A stretch of DNA of 64,000 nucleotides from Paulownia fortunei (taxonomy: Eukaryota > Streptophyta > Magnoliopsida > Lamiales > Paulowniaceae). The position numbers and the translations under genes were made by a program. The stretch covers positions 4,588,001 through 4,652,000 of the forward strand of contig CM033124.1 of the NCBI GenBank assembly GCA_019321725.1, in the 5' to 3' direction. Under the pieces are notes generated by a model. The model was not told where the DNA came from and made no database searches. It was given only the letters and a program-made list of their open reading frames with translations. Positions 38,628 to 51,968 of the stretch are shown one piece after another; position 1 is the first letter of the stretch, and each line of letters opens with the position of its first letter.

Positions 38628-39103
38628 TTTGAATCACAAAGGATACTGAGGAAAGAAAATGATTTGAATTATTTCTTGCATCTTCATCAGTCGGAGTACA
38701 AATCAAAGTACAGATTTCTAAAACCTTCTTGCTTTAAGTATAAAAAAATGCACAACTGAATAATTACAAAAGCATTCTGGGATTCATTTTTAATTACATG
38801 TGATGTAATGTATATTTTTATTTTTTGAAAAAAAAATATTCCACTGCATATACGTTTTCCAAGATCGTGCAAATCTAATAGTCAGGTCCCCACTTGATGC
38901 CCACCTTGGCACGACATCGTGCCCAAGTTGCAACCTAGGCATCAGGTGATCACACTTTGATTACTTGATGCCCTGAGATAGTGCCCAATTGCCTAGCCCA
39001 CAAGGTTGGGTGACCCATCGACCACCTAGCACTGGGTGATGCCTAATATTGTTTTTCTCAGCCTCACCACTACTAAAACCACTTTCTTGGCATCATGCGA
39101 TGT

Positions 39104-42100
39104 TGTTGGGATAAACAATTTATTTATGTGTGTTGTGCACTTGATTTAACAATTAAATCACATGCAACAATACAAGATTAAATTTTCCAAACAAAAATGT
39201 GCAATAAATACAATATCTTCATCATATGAATTTTAGGCTTTAACCGCAAAAGTAATTAAGAACGAAGAACCTATGTTCTAATACAATTGTTAAGTTTGCA
39301 TAATCACAACACGTTATGCAACAAAGAATTAAAATTTTTACATGTATAAAATAATTAGACATATATTGTCCTGGACCCATAACAATTAATTAGTTGTGTT
39401 CTAATAACCCGCTTAAATTACTTAAATAGAGATTCACAATATATCCAAAAATTTAGCACTCCCATTGATGAAGTTGATTGAACAATTCAAATAATGTATA
39501 GACCAAAAATAGATTCATTTTAGGAATCCACGCCTTGGGCAAGCCCATAAATTAAAGATCTTACTAGTTTAATCTTTTGTTTTTAATTTAGATTTTTATA
39601 GTGAAGTTCAATTCTTAATTCAACTAGGTGAATATAGACTTGAACTTTTTTGAAGAAAGACACAAGACACAACACAAGAGAAAAAGACTGCATGTTTGTG
39701 ATTCAAGGTGGACGAATTTTGCTTGTGAAAGCACTAAAAAAATTAGCCCCTTATGTTGTGTATTTATACATAACTTAGATAAATCCTAATCCTATTAGGT
39801 CTTGATTCGTTTTCAAGTTTAACTTTATCTCTTCCCTCTAATCTTGTTTCTTCCATCTAAAACTAGAAGTCTTAGACTTACTTTTTAAGACTTCTAGGTG
39901 GGACTTCTATGGGCCTATAAAGTTGGGTTTGGATTATAATTGATCTCTATCAATTAATCATATCAAACTTAATTAATTGATTCAATCAAATAATTAATTG
40001 GTTCTACAAAGCCACCTGATTAAATTAGGTTCAATATATATAACCATATTGGTTATATTGGTTAAATTAATTAAACCCTTTAAATTAATTTTAGGCTCAT
40101 TAATTAATTGATCTAATTAACTAATTAATTCACTCCCCATGAGTCACGAATATTAATTAGGTCTAGATAAATAATCTTATTATTTAATTAGATATATTAA
40201 TTTAACTTCTTAAATTAATTCTAGTTCAAGCTCTATTAATTAACTTAATCCAACTCCTTGAAAATTTTCTAGATATAAGTGGACTATCTTGATTTGTTTC
40301 TGATCCATCAGATTCACAACAAAGCTAGCACTAGCTTGCAACTCTTCTAACTTAAATAAATATTAAATATTTTAATTAATTAAGCTAATTAATTATCATC
40401 TTGGAATTAAGTATTTAACTCCAAGAAAGTCACAAGTTCATCATGACTACCTAGTCATAGGTGAAATAGTAAACGAACCTATTTCTTATTATTAGTACTA
40501 TGCAAGTCTGGTCTTTCCGTAAACTAATCTTCCAATTAATTCTAGGGCATGGTGTCGGGTTCGTGTAATCACGGGATTGCAAGTATAGCAAAAATTAAAA
40601 AAAATCAACAATTGAAATAAAATCATACATCATATCTAAATATGTATTATCCTGGATTTAATGCAATAAAATTAAACAACTAAAGTTTCACGATTACACC
40701 TTTCAAGCAATCCGACTAATGAAGGGTAAGAAGGAATTCAGATTCCTCAAGTTCCTCTCAAACAATTTTGATCGCCTCTCAAAATGTTCACCAAGGACAC
40801 CAAGTGTAGTCCCTCTATCAGTATCCATACTTTCGAGCAGATCCACAAGCTTCAAATCCTTGTTAGTGAATTTGAACTTCTTATTTTTAAGTCTATTTGA
40901 GAGTGAAGATTAATTCTTGAATCAACAAGTAATTGAAGAACTAACCTTTTAATCAAAAGGGATAGAACCTTTTGGAGTAATTTTTCTTGAAGTAAGAAAA
41001 TAAAATACCAAAAAAAGAAAAAACGAAAAGGAGAAGAGAAGAGGGGGGCAAAAATTCTAGCTCTCTTGCTTGTAGTTTTTGGCTCCTACATTATATATTT
41101 ATATACACAATATAGTATTGACCTAATTCCATTAGGTTTTCAACTCTTACCCTAATTAGTCCTCTAATCCAATTAGGAATTATTCTCCTTCCTTATCACT
41201 TATTTTTTTATTTCAAGACAAATTAATTCTAACTCAAGTTGATTAATCTCCATTAATCAACTTAATCCAACACTTTGGATTACAACTATAGATATAGAAG
41301 TGGACTATCTTGATTTGTGTATGACCCATTAAGTTCACAATTAAGCCAGCAATGGGCTTGCAACCTTTGCAACTTCTGAATAAATTTAATATTTTGATTA
41401 ATTAATCTAATTAATTAATTTACTTGAAATTAACCCCTTAATTCCAATAACCTCACAAATCAAGGGAAGCACTTAACAATGCATCTCATGAACCATTTTT
41501 GCTATAAGTACCATGTAAATACAGTTCCTCCATTAACTAATATCCCGATTAATTTTAGGGTATGGATTACTAGCTGAAACTCTATTTTGATATAATAACT
41601 ATGATTTTATTTCAAGTCATATTGATTATTTGATGAATTACTAGAAAAACCTATGTCTAGTATTCATCCTACTTTGGTCAAGGTCTTCGGGATCAAGGAC
41701 TATGAAAACATAGAAGATTCTTCTATTTTACCAGATAGGTGACGGATCCTTTATTGGCTACTCATTGACATCCACAGATGAAGACATATACCCAATGTAA
41801 GTCTCTTATGTCATGTAATCAAAAAATACATCAAAGTGTATGATGTCATGCACAAGGCCACCATGGTACCTCAAGTCAAAGGACTAATTAATGCACTATC
41901 GTAATTAGAAAATTTTCATTCGACAAATAATACTTTCCAATTGAGAATTTCCCAGTGGGCCGTTTAGTGTACCCGTTCTCTAACAAACACTTACACACAT
42001 GCACTAATGTCCATACGCTAATGTCTATGGAATAAGATATTCTTCTTTTGAGTATGAATCATGCGTGCGAGACTATCAGGCTTATCGATGTCCCATCTCA

Positions 42101-43102
42101 ATGAACCCCTGATTTAAAATATTTTTAAGATCAAAGTTATAGAGGCATATTCTATGATCACCATCATATATGTGACCATGCCCCATAACTAAAAATGATC
42201 TAGGGACTTTTATTTGATTGATAAAAATAATTAAAAATAAAGAAATACCTTTTATTTATTTCAACATTATGAATAAGAATATTTTTTTCAAGAGTTTAAA
42301 AGTTTGCAGCTAATTGACTCGCTAGACACTAGTCTAACACATGGATTATTAGTCAAAATCCTATTTAATTTAATAACTATGATTTCATTTTTAGTCTTAG
42401 TGACTCCTGATAAATTATTAGAAAATCTGAATCTAATATTCATCCTGCTTTAGCTAAAGACTTATGAGTCAAGGACCTTGAAATGTTCAAGAAATTCACT
42501 TGTTCTTTCACAAAGGTGATAAATCATATGTTGGTCACTCATTAACCTCTATGCACAAGGATGTTGTACTGAACATACTCCCATTGATTGTCAAGTAATT
42601 GGAAAATATACTAAAGTACAACATATCATGTACAAAGATACTATGGTACCTTAAGTTCAAGGATTGATTCATGAATTATCATAACTAGGAAATTCTTGTT
42701 TAGCGAACAAGGTTCCAATTGAGAATTTTATGTGGGCATGTTCAGTGTACTCGTTCCCCAACTAGCATCTGCATACTTGCATTAGCATCCCATACCAATG
42801 CCTATGGAGCAAGATATCCTCCTTTCGAGCATGCACATGTCTGTGAGTCTTACGGGCTTATCAATGTCCCATCTTAGTGGACTCCTGCCTCAAAAGTAGT
42901 TTAAGACCAAAGCCAAGAAGTCATATTTCATAATCGCTATCTTATGTTCGACCATGCTCCGTAGCTAAATATGTTCAGGGACTTTATCTAATTATCTAAG
43001 GGTAATTAAAGAAAAAAAATGCTAATATTATTAATATATTTTGAATAACTTTGTTCTTACAAGAGTACAGAAGTAACTATAAATTGACACGTTAGACACT
43101 AC
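39104..43102 (-). repeat. Copia LTR with nested solo LTR, right copy
   Basis: Copy of 25857-29855. The nested solo LTR lies at 40553-42339, with CATGG on both sides (40548-40552 and 42340-42344). Confidence 0.65.
40553..42339 (-). mobile_element. Solo copia LTR with CATGG duplication, right copy
   Basis: Identical to 27306-29092 as far as I compared. It is probably the same genomic locus, shown twice by the assembly. Confidence 0.8.
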
Positions 43103-43691
43103 TCTAATTATTTCAATCGCCAAATCTTATTATGGTTTGTTGGCATGCAATGCCAAATTTGGGGCTACAACACCAATGTTGCAAAAATTCAACCTATAAA
43201 TCTATTAAAATGGCACCTTGGCTCAACAATTGGCGCTGCGGCATTAGATTATCTATCCTAGTCTCGTTAGATAATGTTGCAACTCGAGTTTCTAGCACTA
43301 CTTATGATGGCTTCGTGGCCTTATAAAAATGGCACTGTTGTGTGAGATTCTCTATTCTTTTGGTCTGGCAAATCATCAAATGGCGCTGCGACCTAATAAC
43401 AGAATGGCCTTGCAGTGCGACTTCTGTAGTTTTGGTTTTGTACATCTCTTCAATTGGGGACGTGGCACAAGATATGGAGTTGTAAATTTAGTTGGCTTTT
43501 GTTTCTTTTACTTGTTCCATTTTCTCCCTTTCATGATGTCTCTACAACTCGAAGCACCAATTTCTCCCTAATTCGCTAGCTCATACAAAACATTTGTCCA
43601 AATTCAAGTGTAGATTTCAATGAATGGTATATAAAATACATCAATCTTGTCACATAAAGATACAAAAATATTTAAATATATGAGTTTATCA
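43103..43691 (-). repeat. Degenerate gypsy-type LTR fragment, right copy
   Basis: Copy of 29856-30444, ending GAGTTTATCA. Confidence 0.4.
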
Positions 43692-44924
43692 AATACCATG
43701 AAAATGGGAAACATGTTTCTTTATATAATTACTCCATGTAATGTCCTTTAAAAATATTGAAATATGTCATGATATCATGAGAATTAAGAATGAATTACAA
43801 GATTTTTTTGGGTTAAATCCATCTTCATAAAGTTGATTTACTAAATGCTTTCAAATGGTTAGAACACTATCAATAAATTGAGAGAGTTAACTCCACAACC
43901 TACATGTTTCAAAGTGTAGTGTTTCCCTTCAAATTTTGATCATACTCTCTTTATCAATTTAAGCCCTCATTTTGCATGAAAAATTCCATATAGTTTCAGT
44001 CACTTTTTCTGGCTTTTTCCGTCATCATTTTAACAGCAATAAATTGCAATTTAAATGGTAGAAGGATGGTAGGGGTTGCCTTGAGTACTCCCTCCGAAAT
44101 TCAATTTCAGACATTCTAGTGGCCACCACAAATTTAAGTCAATTTTTTTACACTAATATTAACAAGTTGAATATATAATATTGATTCGTCGTGGAAATGG
44201 CATGGCACGACTTCTAGTCATTTCTTATAGAGAGGGATATTTTTGTAGCACTTTATAACAAAATGAGGTTAAAACTCGATTTTGGAGTGCAACACAATTT
44301 CTAAAAAACAACAGACACGACGTCATAATTTAAAAAAATAAAAGTCATGTCTCCTACGAATCCCCAAATCGCTAACCCTTGATTTTCTGGCTCTGGTGTC
44401 TCAACGACCTTAAAAAATTATTAGAGATTAAGTGTGATTGCTTGTATTTTCGTTCCATTCATTTATATTTTTGGAGAAAATAATGAGAAAAAGTTATTTT
44501 TGGAAAAAGATGAATGAGTTTTAAGAGTGTGTTTGAATGTGAGATGAAAGTGTAATGATTATAGTTGATGTGATGTGTTTTTTTTATAAAATAGTGTTTG
44601 AATGTGAGAATTTTTATAAGAATTTTTTTTGAAATGTTGTTTGGATATAGATATATTTATGACAATATTTCTTTGTTATTTATCTTGTTTTAAATGTAAA
44701 AATTTTAGTACACAAGTTTTTATTGATATTGGATTAATATTAAGTATATAATTAATTATAATTTATGTTCACATTGTTTTACTTATATATGATGTAACTT
44801 TTATATATAATATATATACTTAATATATATATATATGTATATATATCTATATTCACAGATGTGCTTTATTTGGATTTGAAAAATTGCATTAAACTATACA
44901 TAAATGGACTCTTATATGTACAAA

Positions 44925-44960
<36 letters not shown>

Positions 44961-45537
44961 CAAGTTATTCCTGTGTTATTGTGAAAATGCAAAAAATAAA
45001 AATAATATTCATTAAAAAATAATAGTTTAATTTGATGTTTGTAAATTAAATTTTAATATTTCTAAGTATATTTTAATAAGTACTATCTTATTTGTAATTT
45101 TTTTTCTCCATGAAAGTTAGAAAAGAAAATAATTATATTGTTATGACATAAATTAAATCAATTTCTTTTGTATTTCGTACATTCATAATCAATAAATTGT
45201 ACAATCGCATATACAATATAATATTTTTTTGCATGTACGTATATGTAATGTACATAAGTACATACTCAAATATTTTAATTAAATCATTATTAGTACAAAA
45301 TTTTAAAATATATTTTTTCAATTGTTATTTTAATAAATATTAAATAGATTAAATATGCAGTATTGTCAATAATACCATACTATTTTAATATAAAATAAAA
45401 TTATTGTGCCATTTATTTTTATTTCTCTTTTGTATTCCAATTTACCTTGATATAACAAGAACCTTCATAAACCAAAAATAGCAGATATTGCTAAGAATCA
45501 GACAATCAAACAATAAACCCAGGTTTTTTTAACAAAA
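43692..45537. other. AT-rich region upstream of KNL2, right copy
   Basis: Copy of 30445-32290, including the AT microsatellite at 44929-44957. No gene recognised. Confidence 0.4.
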
Positions 45538-45685
45538 TTTTGGATGTCCATAGACTTTCCACAAATTTATTAAAGCACATTGCAAAGATCTTGTTTTTCC
45601 ACTACCAACTGTTTTTCCGCCAGCGCTGGTGCTCTTCCTCCTTTCTCCCTCCACCCCTTCCTTATTTCCCAATTACCCTGGCCGT

Positions 45686-45694
45686 TATATATAA
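45686..45694 (+). promoter_or_regulatory. KNL2: Candidate KNL2 TATA box
   Basis: TATATATAA sits about 700 bp upstream of the KNL2 start codon, at the edge of a GC-richer leader. It is the best TATA candidate between the upstream repeats and the ATG at 46392. A 143-codon open frame (45540-45971) overlapping it starts upstream of the TATA and looks like fortuitous coding potential of a pyrimidine-rich leader. Confidence 0.4.
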
Positions 45695-45987
45695 TTTTTC
45701 TATTTCTTCTGCTCGACTCTTCGAATACTTTTTTGCGGGTTCTCGTCGTCGTCGGCGATTTCCCACCTGCAGAGGGCTTCGTCCAGATTACCCACCCTTT
45801 CGCGAAGCCTTCTCGTTGGTTTCCCCCTTTCTCCCTTCATCTGCCGTATTCGCGATAACGAAAACATTTTTTTGCCCTACTTCGTTCGTCAGGTCTTACC
45901 TTTTCCTCGTCGTAGCCGCTGCCATTTTTGTCGGTCGCGGCGTCCTACAAACCTTAAATCAGATTCTTTAATAGGAATATAAGCAAA

Positions 45988-46128
45988 ATGGGTCTTATTC
46001 TATACCTTTCATCTTTTGGGTTTAGGGGAACTGACTCAACAAGAGTAAGAGTAGGAGCAATGGCCGGAATCGGCCGTGTTTCTACTGGTAGAGAAGACGG
46101 TGAAACAAACTTGGGATTAGGGGAGTAG
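45988..46128 (+). other. Upstream ORF (46 codons) in the KNL2 leader
   Basis: ATG at 45988 in a strong context (AAAATGG, A at -3 and G at +4), closed by TAG at 46126-46128. The peptide starts MGLILYLSSFGF. If it is retained in the mature leader it would precede the KNL2 start by about 260 bases and could lower translation of the main frame. It could also lie in a spliced leader intron; I cannot tell from sequence. The left copy is at 32741-32881. Confidence 0.35.
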
Positions 46129-46391
46129 GGATTGCCAGTGATAGAGAGACCTACCTTGGCTAAGTCCCATCAATAATTATATTACTGTGGTTCAGAGAAA
46201 TTTTTATGAAAAGTAGATACATTTTTAGAGGTTGGGTGTAGTTAGCCAGAGATAAAATGAGAGATTTTCGGAAAGCAAGTTGAGTTTATCCACAACCGAT
46301 CAAAAATCCTACTGAAAAATTCGCTCAGAGATAGAAATCTCTGAAAAATTTCCACAAGCAATCAAACACCCTAAATAATTGGAATTAAGCC

Positions 46392-49300
46392 ATGGCATCT
46401 GCTTCAAGTCCAGATCATCACAAGAATAGGGGCAACAGGCCAAAATCCCACTTTAACCAAACAGTGAGCTTGTTTAGTGTAATACTGTATGTTACAAGTT
46501 ATTTTGCAGTTAATTGTTCTTGATTTTTTTTTTTTCTGGGAAAATTCAAGGTTTGTTTGGCAGATTGGTGGTTGGATAAGACTGAAAATGACTTCCAAGG
46601 GAGACAACTCGCTGTTGGCGGGTTTACTTCTCGAGAGTAAGTTGCTTCCTTTTAGTTTGTTCTTTCAATCTCGTGTCACAACTCAGCAGTAAACAACAAA
46701 AATTCTCAAAATAAAAGAAATAATAATTTGGCATATTATTGGCGGAAACTTGAATTCTATTTCTGTTTCACTCAACCAACCAACCAAGATGATGAGAATG
46801 AGAAAATGCAATCATGTGAGCACTGAAAAGTAAGGAACTCTAACAATTCTAACAGAATAACCAAATCAGTTGCGCACACAAAAATGAGCTAGGTGTGGAA
46901 TTTTAGTCGTGTGATTTTGCTTAAATTCTCTCTGCCAAACTGCGTATTTTTGCCATGTGATTTTGGTGCCTTCTGCTGTGCATCTTCACCAGATCATGCC
47001 TTATTAAATCTATTCAGAGAAAAACTGTGCTGCCCTTATAGCGTATGTCTCTAGCCAAATTGACTTCGTCTTAATCCAATCTTCTATTTCTTCACCAGTA
47101 ATTGTAACACTTCCTCCCCCTCGAATCAGCCTTGTCCTCACGGCTGAAAATTAGGAAATTGCTGCTGAAAAGTTCTTGAGGAATCAGGGAGAGAATAAGA
47201 CCAATGAGCAAGTACCTGTGCTGTTGAATGATTTTCCTTTTTTCTTCCTGAGCCTTTTTCCTTTCTTCTTCCCAAGCCTTGTGTGTTAGACGTGAGTTCT
47301 GCCATCTTGATTGAGGTGGCATTCCCTTAGTCTCATGAAAAACGTCCTCAAATTTGTTTAAGAGTAGTTGTGTGGCAGGAGGAACATTAGATGTCAATTG
47401 GGTCTCCTCTACTCTGAGAACAGTTGAGCTACCAATCCATATGATACCTTCCTCAAGATGGACCCGACTAATTGAACCTCTAGAAAGTCTAACTTTTCTT
47501 AGCGTGATTTTTCTTCCCATGTGATGAACAGGCAAATGTGATAGGATTATATGATTACATCCAATCAACCCCCAAAATGACATCACAACCCCTAAACGAA
47601 TCACCCTCAACTCTGCATCAAATTGATGGTCACTCATCTTCCAAACAAACTTTGGGCATTTAGCTCTACTAATAGTTTTACTCTCATCAGCTACTATGAC
47701 CTCCCAAGGAGTAGTGTCTGCTAAAACTAAGAGGCAATTCAAATTTTTGCCGTGTCACTGGCCAAAAAACTGTGGGCACTCCTATTATCAATTAGAATTG
47801 TCAGAGCCCTCTTTTTGATAAAGCCAAGTGGTTTAATAGTTGTTTGGCTCTGTTGCCCCTGACTGCATGCAAAGAGATTATTCCTTCAATATTTAGGTCC
47901 TCCTTTATAGTTGTCTTTTTTCAGTTGCGTTACTTCAAGCTTGTGTTCCTCTAGTTTTTCTATATTAATTGCTGAGTAAGAGTTCTGACATTTCCAACCT
48001 CAGCTACGTCTTCAACCCCCTCAAAAAACTAGAGACTCACCAAGCCCAGGATTTCTGATTTTCACATGTGAGATCAACTCATCAACTCTTTCTTGATAGG
48101 CACTGACATCAGCGTCTTGGGTTAGATTGCTAAATTCAATAACCTTCGTCGCCCACTTCAGAAAATCGTTCGATAACAAGGTTGCAAAACAACTCCCAAG
48201 CAATGCCTATTCGCCCTTCTATATACTCCATATACCATGAGTCAGTCTTACCTCTTAAATAGTGTGCAAAGAAGCTTACCTTTGCATGTTCTTCCATGGG
48301 AAAAAGCTAGAAGAACCTGTTACTGTGCCTCACCCATGTCTGAGGCTCATCCCCGTCAAACTCTGGAAATTCTATTTTGGTAAATTGAACGTTTTGGTTC
48401 TGTAATCCAGTGCGGTGAGGAGGGTATAATACTCACCCAGTTCTTGAATGGCTAGCCTCTTCCCATTGTTCCTTCTCCCTACCTTTGTTCTGCTGTAACT
48501 TCATGAAAGCTTCTAAGGTGGCTGTTATCTTCTCCACACTTTGTTCCAGTTTCAGAAACCTTTGCCCATTCATTTTTTTGATCAGCCCATGATTCTTCTT
48601 CTGTGCTTCTTGCAAGTCCTTAAAATGGGTGTTATCAGCCACATAATACTCCACAGGTTAGACGAGCTGTCCCCTGGTACCACTTGTAAATAATCAGCAG
48701 TAAACAAGAAACATGCTCAAAATAAAAGAAATAAATGGAGATGAATTTGGTGAATTAATGGCGGAAAATAGAGTTCTATTTCTGGTTCACTCAACAAAAC
48801 GATGAAAAGGAGAAAATGCAATTATGTGAGTAACAATTCTAACAAAACAACCAAATCAATTGCTTACACAAAAATGAGCTGGGGGTGGGAATATATTCTA
48901 GTTGCTTAAATTCTCTCTGCCAAACTGAGTTGTGTATTTTTGGTTGCCTTCTACAAAACATCTTCACCAGATTATGTTGTTATAATCCTTTGGGTAGAAT
49001 TCACCCCAAAAGCTAGTTGTTAAGAGGAGGGTGCTCAAACTGTTATAAACCCCACACTAAAAGCCCATAATTTCGATGTGGGACAAGTCCCATACCTTGC
49101 AAATGGTCCCATAACAATCCATCACGCTCCACAGCCCAACGCCCATGATGGCAGGCTTTGCACTTGTCCCTTTGGCCAGTCCCGGGCAAACATTGCAATG
49201 CCAGCGTTACCTTTGTTGCCGCTCGATTGCAATTTGGACACGTGGTGCCTGCTTTGATACCTTTTGTTATAACCTTTTGGGTAGAACTCGTCCCCAAAAG

Positions 49301-51927
49301 CTAGCTGTGAAGAGGAGGGTGCCCAAAGGGTTATAAACCCCACACCGAAAGCCTTTATTTTCGATGCGAGACAAGTCCCATGCCTTGCAAATGGGCCTAT
49401 GACACATGTCCCATTAATTCAATTGTGGAAAAGACTGTGATGCCCTTATTATACATGTCTCTGACAGAATTGACCGTGTCTTCCTCGATTTTCTACTTCT
49501 CCACCAATAATTGCAACATCTTATTTGTTATTTTTTGAATTAATATATAATTGAATTATCAATGTAGGCTTTGAAATGCTATTATATCGAAGCCAAGAAA
49601 TAGTTGGGTTAAAATGGGAAGAATTTGCGAAAAGATTCTGCAGAAGTGCTTAAGTTATTAATTTGTAATTCTTTTTTTCCCATTATTCTTTTAAAGTATT
49701 TTCTAAACATCCTTTTGAGTCTTGACTATTAATTGAATTGGAACGTTGGGATGAATTTTTGTGGTACTTAGGTTATTATCCTCTTTCTAATTAATGGTAT
49801 AAATATCATTGTGTTCAAACTTGTCAAATCTTTACCTATACTGTCAATGTCTTGGTTTTCAAGTTTTGCAGGATTCATGGTTACGTTAAAGCTTTCTATG
49901 TTTTTTCTTTTTCGTGATACGAGTATATTGGATTATCCATATTTAGTGTTAGTTATGTGGCAATTCACCATTTTGCTGCAAACTGACTGTAACCTTGCTT
50001 CCTTTTGAGCTCAAAAATTGTAGCAAATTGAGATTTAAATATTTATCTCTCAAAAGGGTTTCTTCTACTTTCTATGCTGTAGGAAGCAAGCCATGCGAGT
50101 CTTTTCATCTGCCCCGATCCTTAAGAGATATGATGTGTTTACTATTGAGACCACTGATGGGATATGTGTTATCCTCAAAGGCTTCATAAACAAAGCTCGC
50201 ACAGTAGAAAATGGGTTTCCATCTGATGTAAGTTAACAATCTAGCTTCTCATGTCTTTTAAGAGGCATGGTTGATGTATTAAATAATCATCTCTCCTTGT
50301 GTTATTGTTATTCTAATCTAAGTCCAGATTTTTTTCTATCAGTTGGGTAAATAAAGAAGCTACTATCCTCTCTCTTCAACTTGTTCAACTATAATCTTCT
50401 TTTAGTCGTAGTTTGAAATTCAGCATGGAAATGATTTTTCGAAAAGTTCTATTTTCCAATGCACCATGGAAATGATTTTTCTGTTGAGACTCTATTATGT
50501 AAAGATGTTTGATTCCACCAACATTGTTGAACTTAATTTTGTCTTGGCTTTTGGTGGAAAACAACTGATAATTTCCATTTCATGTTAAAATCATGGTATT
50601 GAATTTCCATTGAAACATCGAAATCTCGACTGAAATTTCCGATTTCCTGACAATTCAAAAGAAACCAACTTGTAGTTTAATTTTGCAAATTTTCCATCAA
50701 AATTTTGGAGTACCCTTGAAATTTCCCTAGATTTTGAAAGAAATTTGAAATTTGCCAAAATTTCCTGAAATTTGGAGTATTGTTAAGATGCTATTATATT
50801 TCAAAGACGTATAATACATGATAAAAAGTTTAATAATGAAATAATGCTTCCAACTACTAACATAATAATGAATTACTAATGAAAAAATGAAAAAGGTTTA
50901 ATAGAAGATTTTTCAAAGGATATACTGGTAATAGTTATAAGTTAGAAGATAATTTTGGAACAAAAATATTTTCACTTTGAGAAATATAGCCTGATATTGG
51001 TACATCATAGAATGTAAATTAGAGTAATAAATATGGACTAAAACCCAGAGGTTGATACTTTTACTAATACTAATACGCAGCCATAGTGGCCATCCATATT
51101 GTACATGCTTTGTCTTAATGAAATTTAGCCATTACTTTATCACGTAATTATAGTTGTTTTTATTTATTTTTTAAATTGGGCACAATGACTTTTGTTTACT
51201 TCATTTAATAACACTCACAATGTACATCAAGTATTTTTATCTAAAATTTCCAATTATTTCTATAAGCTTCTATGACTTTTGTAAATCTAAATCAAAATTT
51301 TGGATATCCTCAATATTTTCACCAAAATTTCTGTAAATTTGCAATGCCAAAATATTCATGATATTTATCTTTAATTTTTTGGTCAAAACTAAGTTACATC
51401 ACAAATGCTCTTTCTCCTACTAAATGTCATCACAGTCCTGTCTTCAACTTTTCCCCAGTTTTCTTTTTGACAATATTTAAATCCTTATAGCAGCTACCGG
51501 AAGTGTGAAATAGCATTTGATTGAGAGTTTTTCCTAACATATTTGCAACAGCTTAGAATTACAGGCTATTATCTGGGAGATTTCGCTATTTTAATGAATT
51601 GCTCCTTGATTGTAATTTTGAAATGCTTGTTCAGCGCGTTTCAGTCTTTTCATGTTTTTTAAACCATGGTAATTCTTTTCCTGGATTTAGTACAGAAAGG
51701 ATTATCTGATCAAAAGACTTCTGTTAGATTTAAAAAATGAAGAAACTGTTTCAAATTTTATTAATATAAATATGAACATATGGAACATTATCTGAATAAA
51801 ACAAGGCTTTTATTAGGCCATAAATTCATGAGCCTTGATTGGATTTGATATAAAAAATTACCTGACCAGAGGCAGAATCCTTTGCTAGATACTTACTGTG
51901 AATTGATAAAGTAGAAACTGCTTTAAA

Positions 51928-51968
<41 letters not shown>

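Larger units (their letters stand above)
36270..49396. repeat. Right copy of the 13.1-kb duplicated block
   Basis: This is the counterpart of 23022-36169. It begins immediately after the gap and continues without a break into unique KNL2 intron and exon sequence. This copy, not the left one, is therefore joined to the rest of the gene. Its start lacks the sequence left of 23022, as expected if a contig simply begins here. Confidence 0.9.
46674..49518 (-). mobile_element. Non-autonomous gypsy element in KNL2 intron 2
   Basis: The 5' LTR (48685-49518, enlarged by a TRIM insertion) and 3' LTR (46674-47109) both have TG..CA ends. They share blocks such as CAGCAGTAAACAA, CTCAAAATAAAAGAAAT and AAATTCTCTCTGCCAAACTG. 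On the minus strand the primer-binding site is TGGTACCAGGGGAC (complement of 48669-48682), two bases inside the LTR. The polypurine tract AGGGGGAGGAAG (complement of 47110-47121) directly abuts the 3' LTR. The interior is only about 1.6 kb. It starts 37 bases after the exon 2 donor and lies antisense to KNL2. Flanking bases TCTCG and TCTTA match at only three of five positions, so no clear target duplication remains. The LTRs differ by many substitutions and indels, so the insertion is old. Confidence 0.85.

Noticed and set aside
45540..45971. 143-codon open frame upstream of KNL2 (also at 32293-32724)
   Set aside because: It starts upstream of the best TATA box, is very rich in Phe/Ser/Pro/Leu from pyrimidine runs, and has no recognisable motif. 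Most likely it is promoter and leader sequence.
47092..47742. 216-codon minus-strand frame as a host gene (also at 33845-34495)
   Set aside because: Its content is gypsy protease and pre-RT linker, and it lies between LTRs with primer-binding and polypurine sites.
48669..48682. tRNA fragment
   Set aside because: The similarity is limited to the short tRNA-complementary primer-binding site of the retroelement. No cloverleaf can be drawn around it, and I saw no tRNA gene elsewhere in the window.
23022..49396. Recent segmental duplication creating a second KNL2 5' end
   Set aside because: Both breakpoints coincide with the assembly gap and the copies are almost identical. An unmerged overlap is simpler, though reads are needed to prove it.
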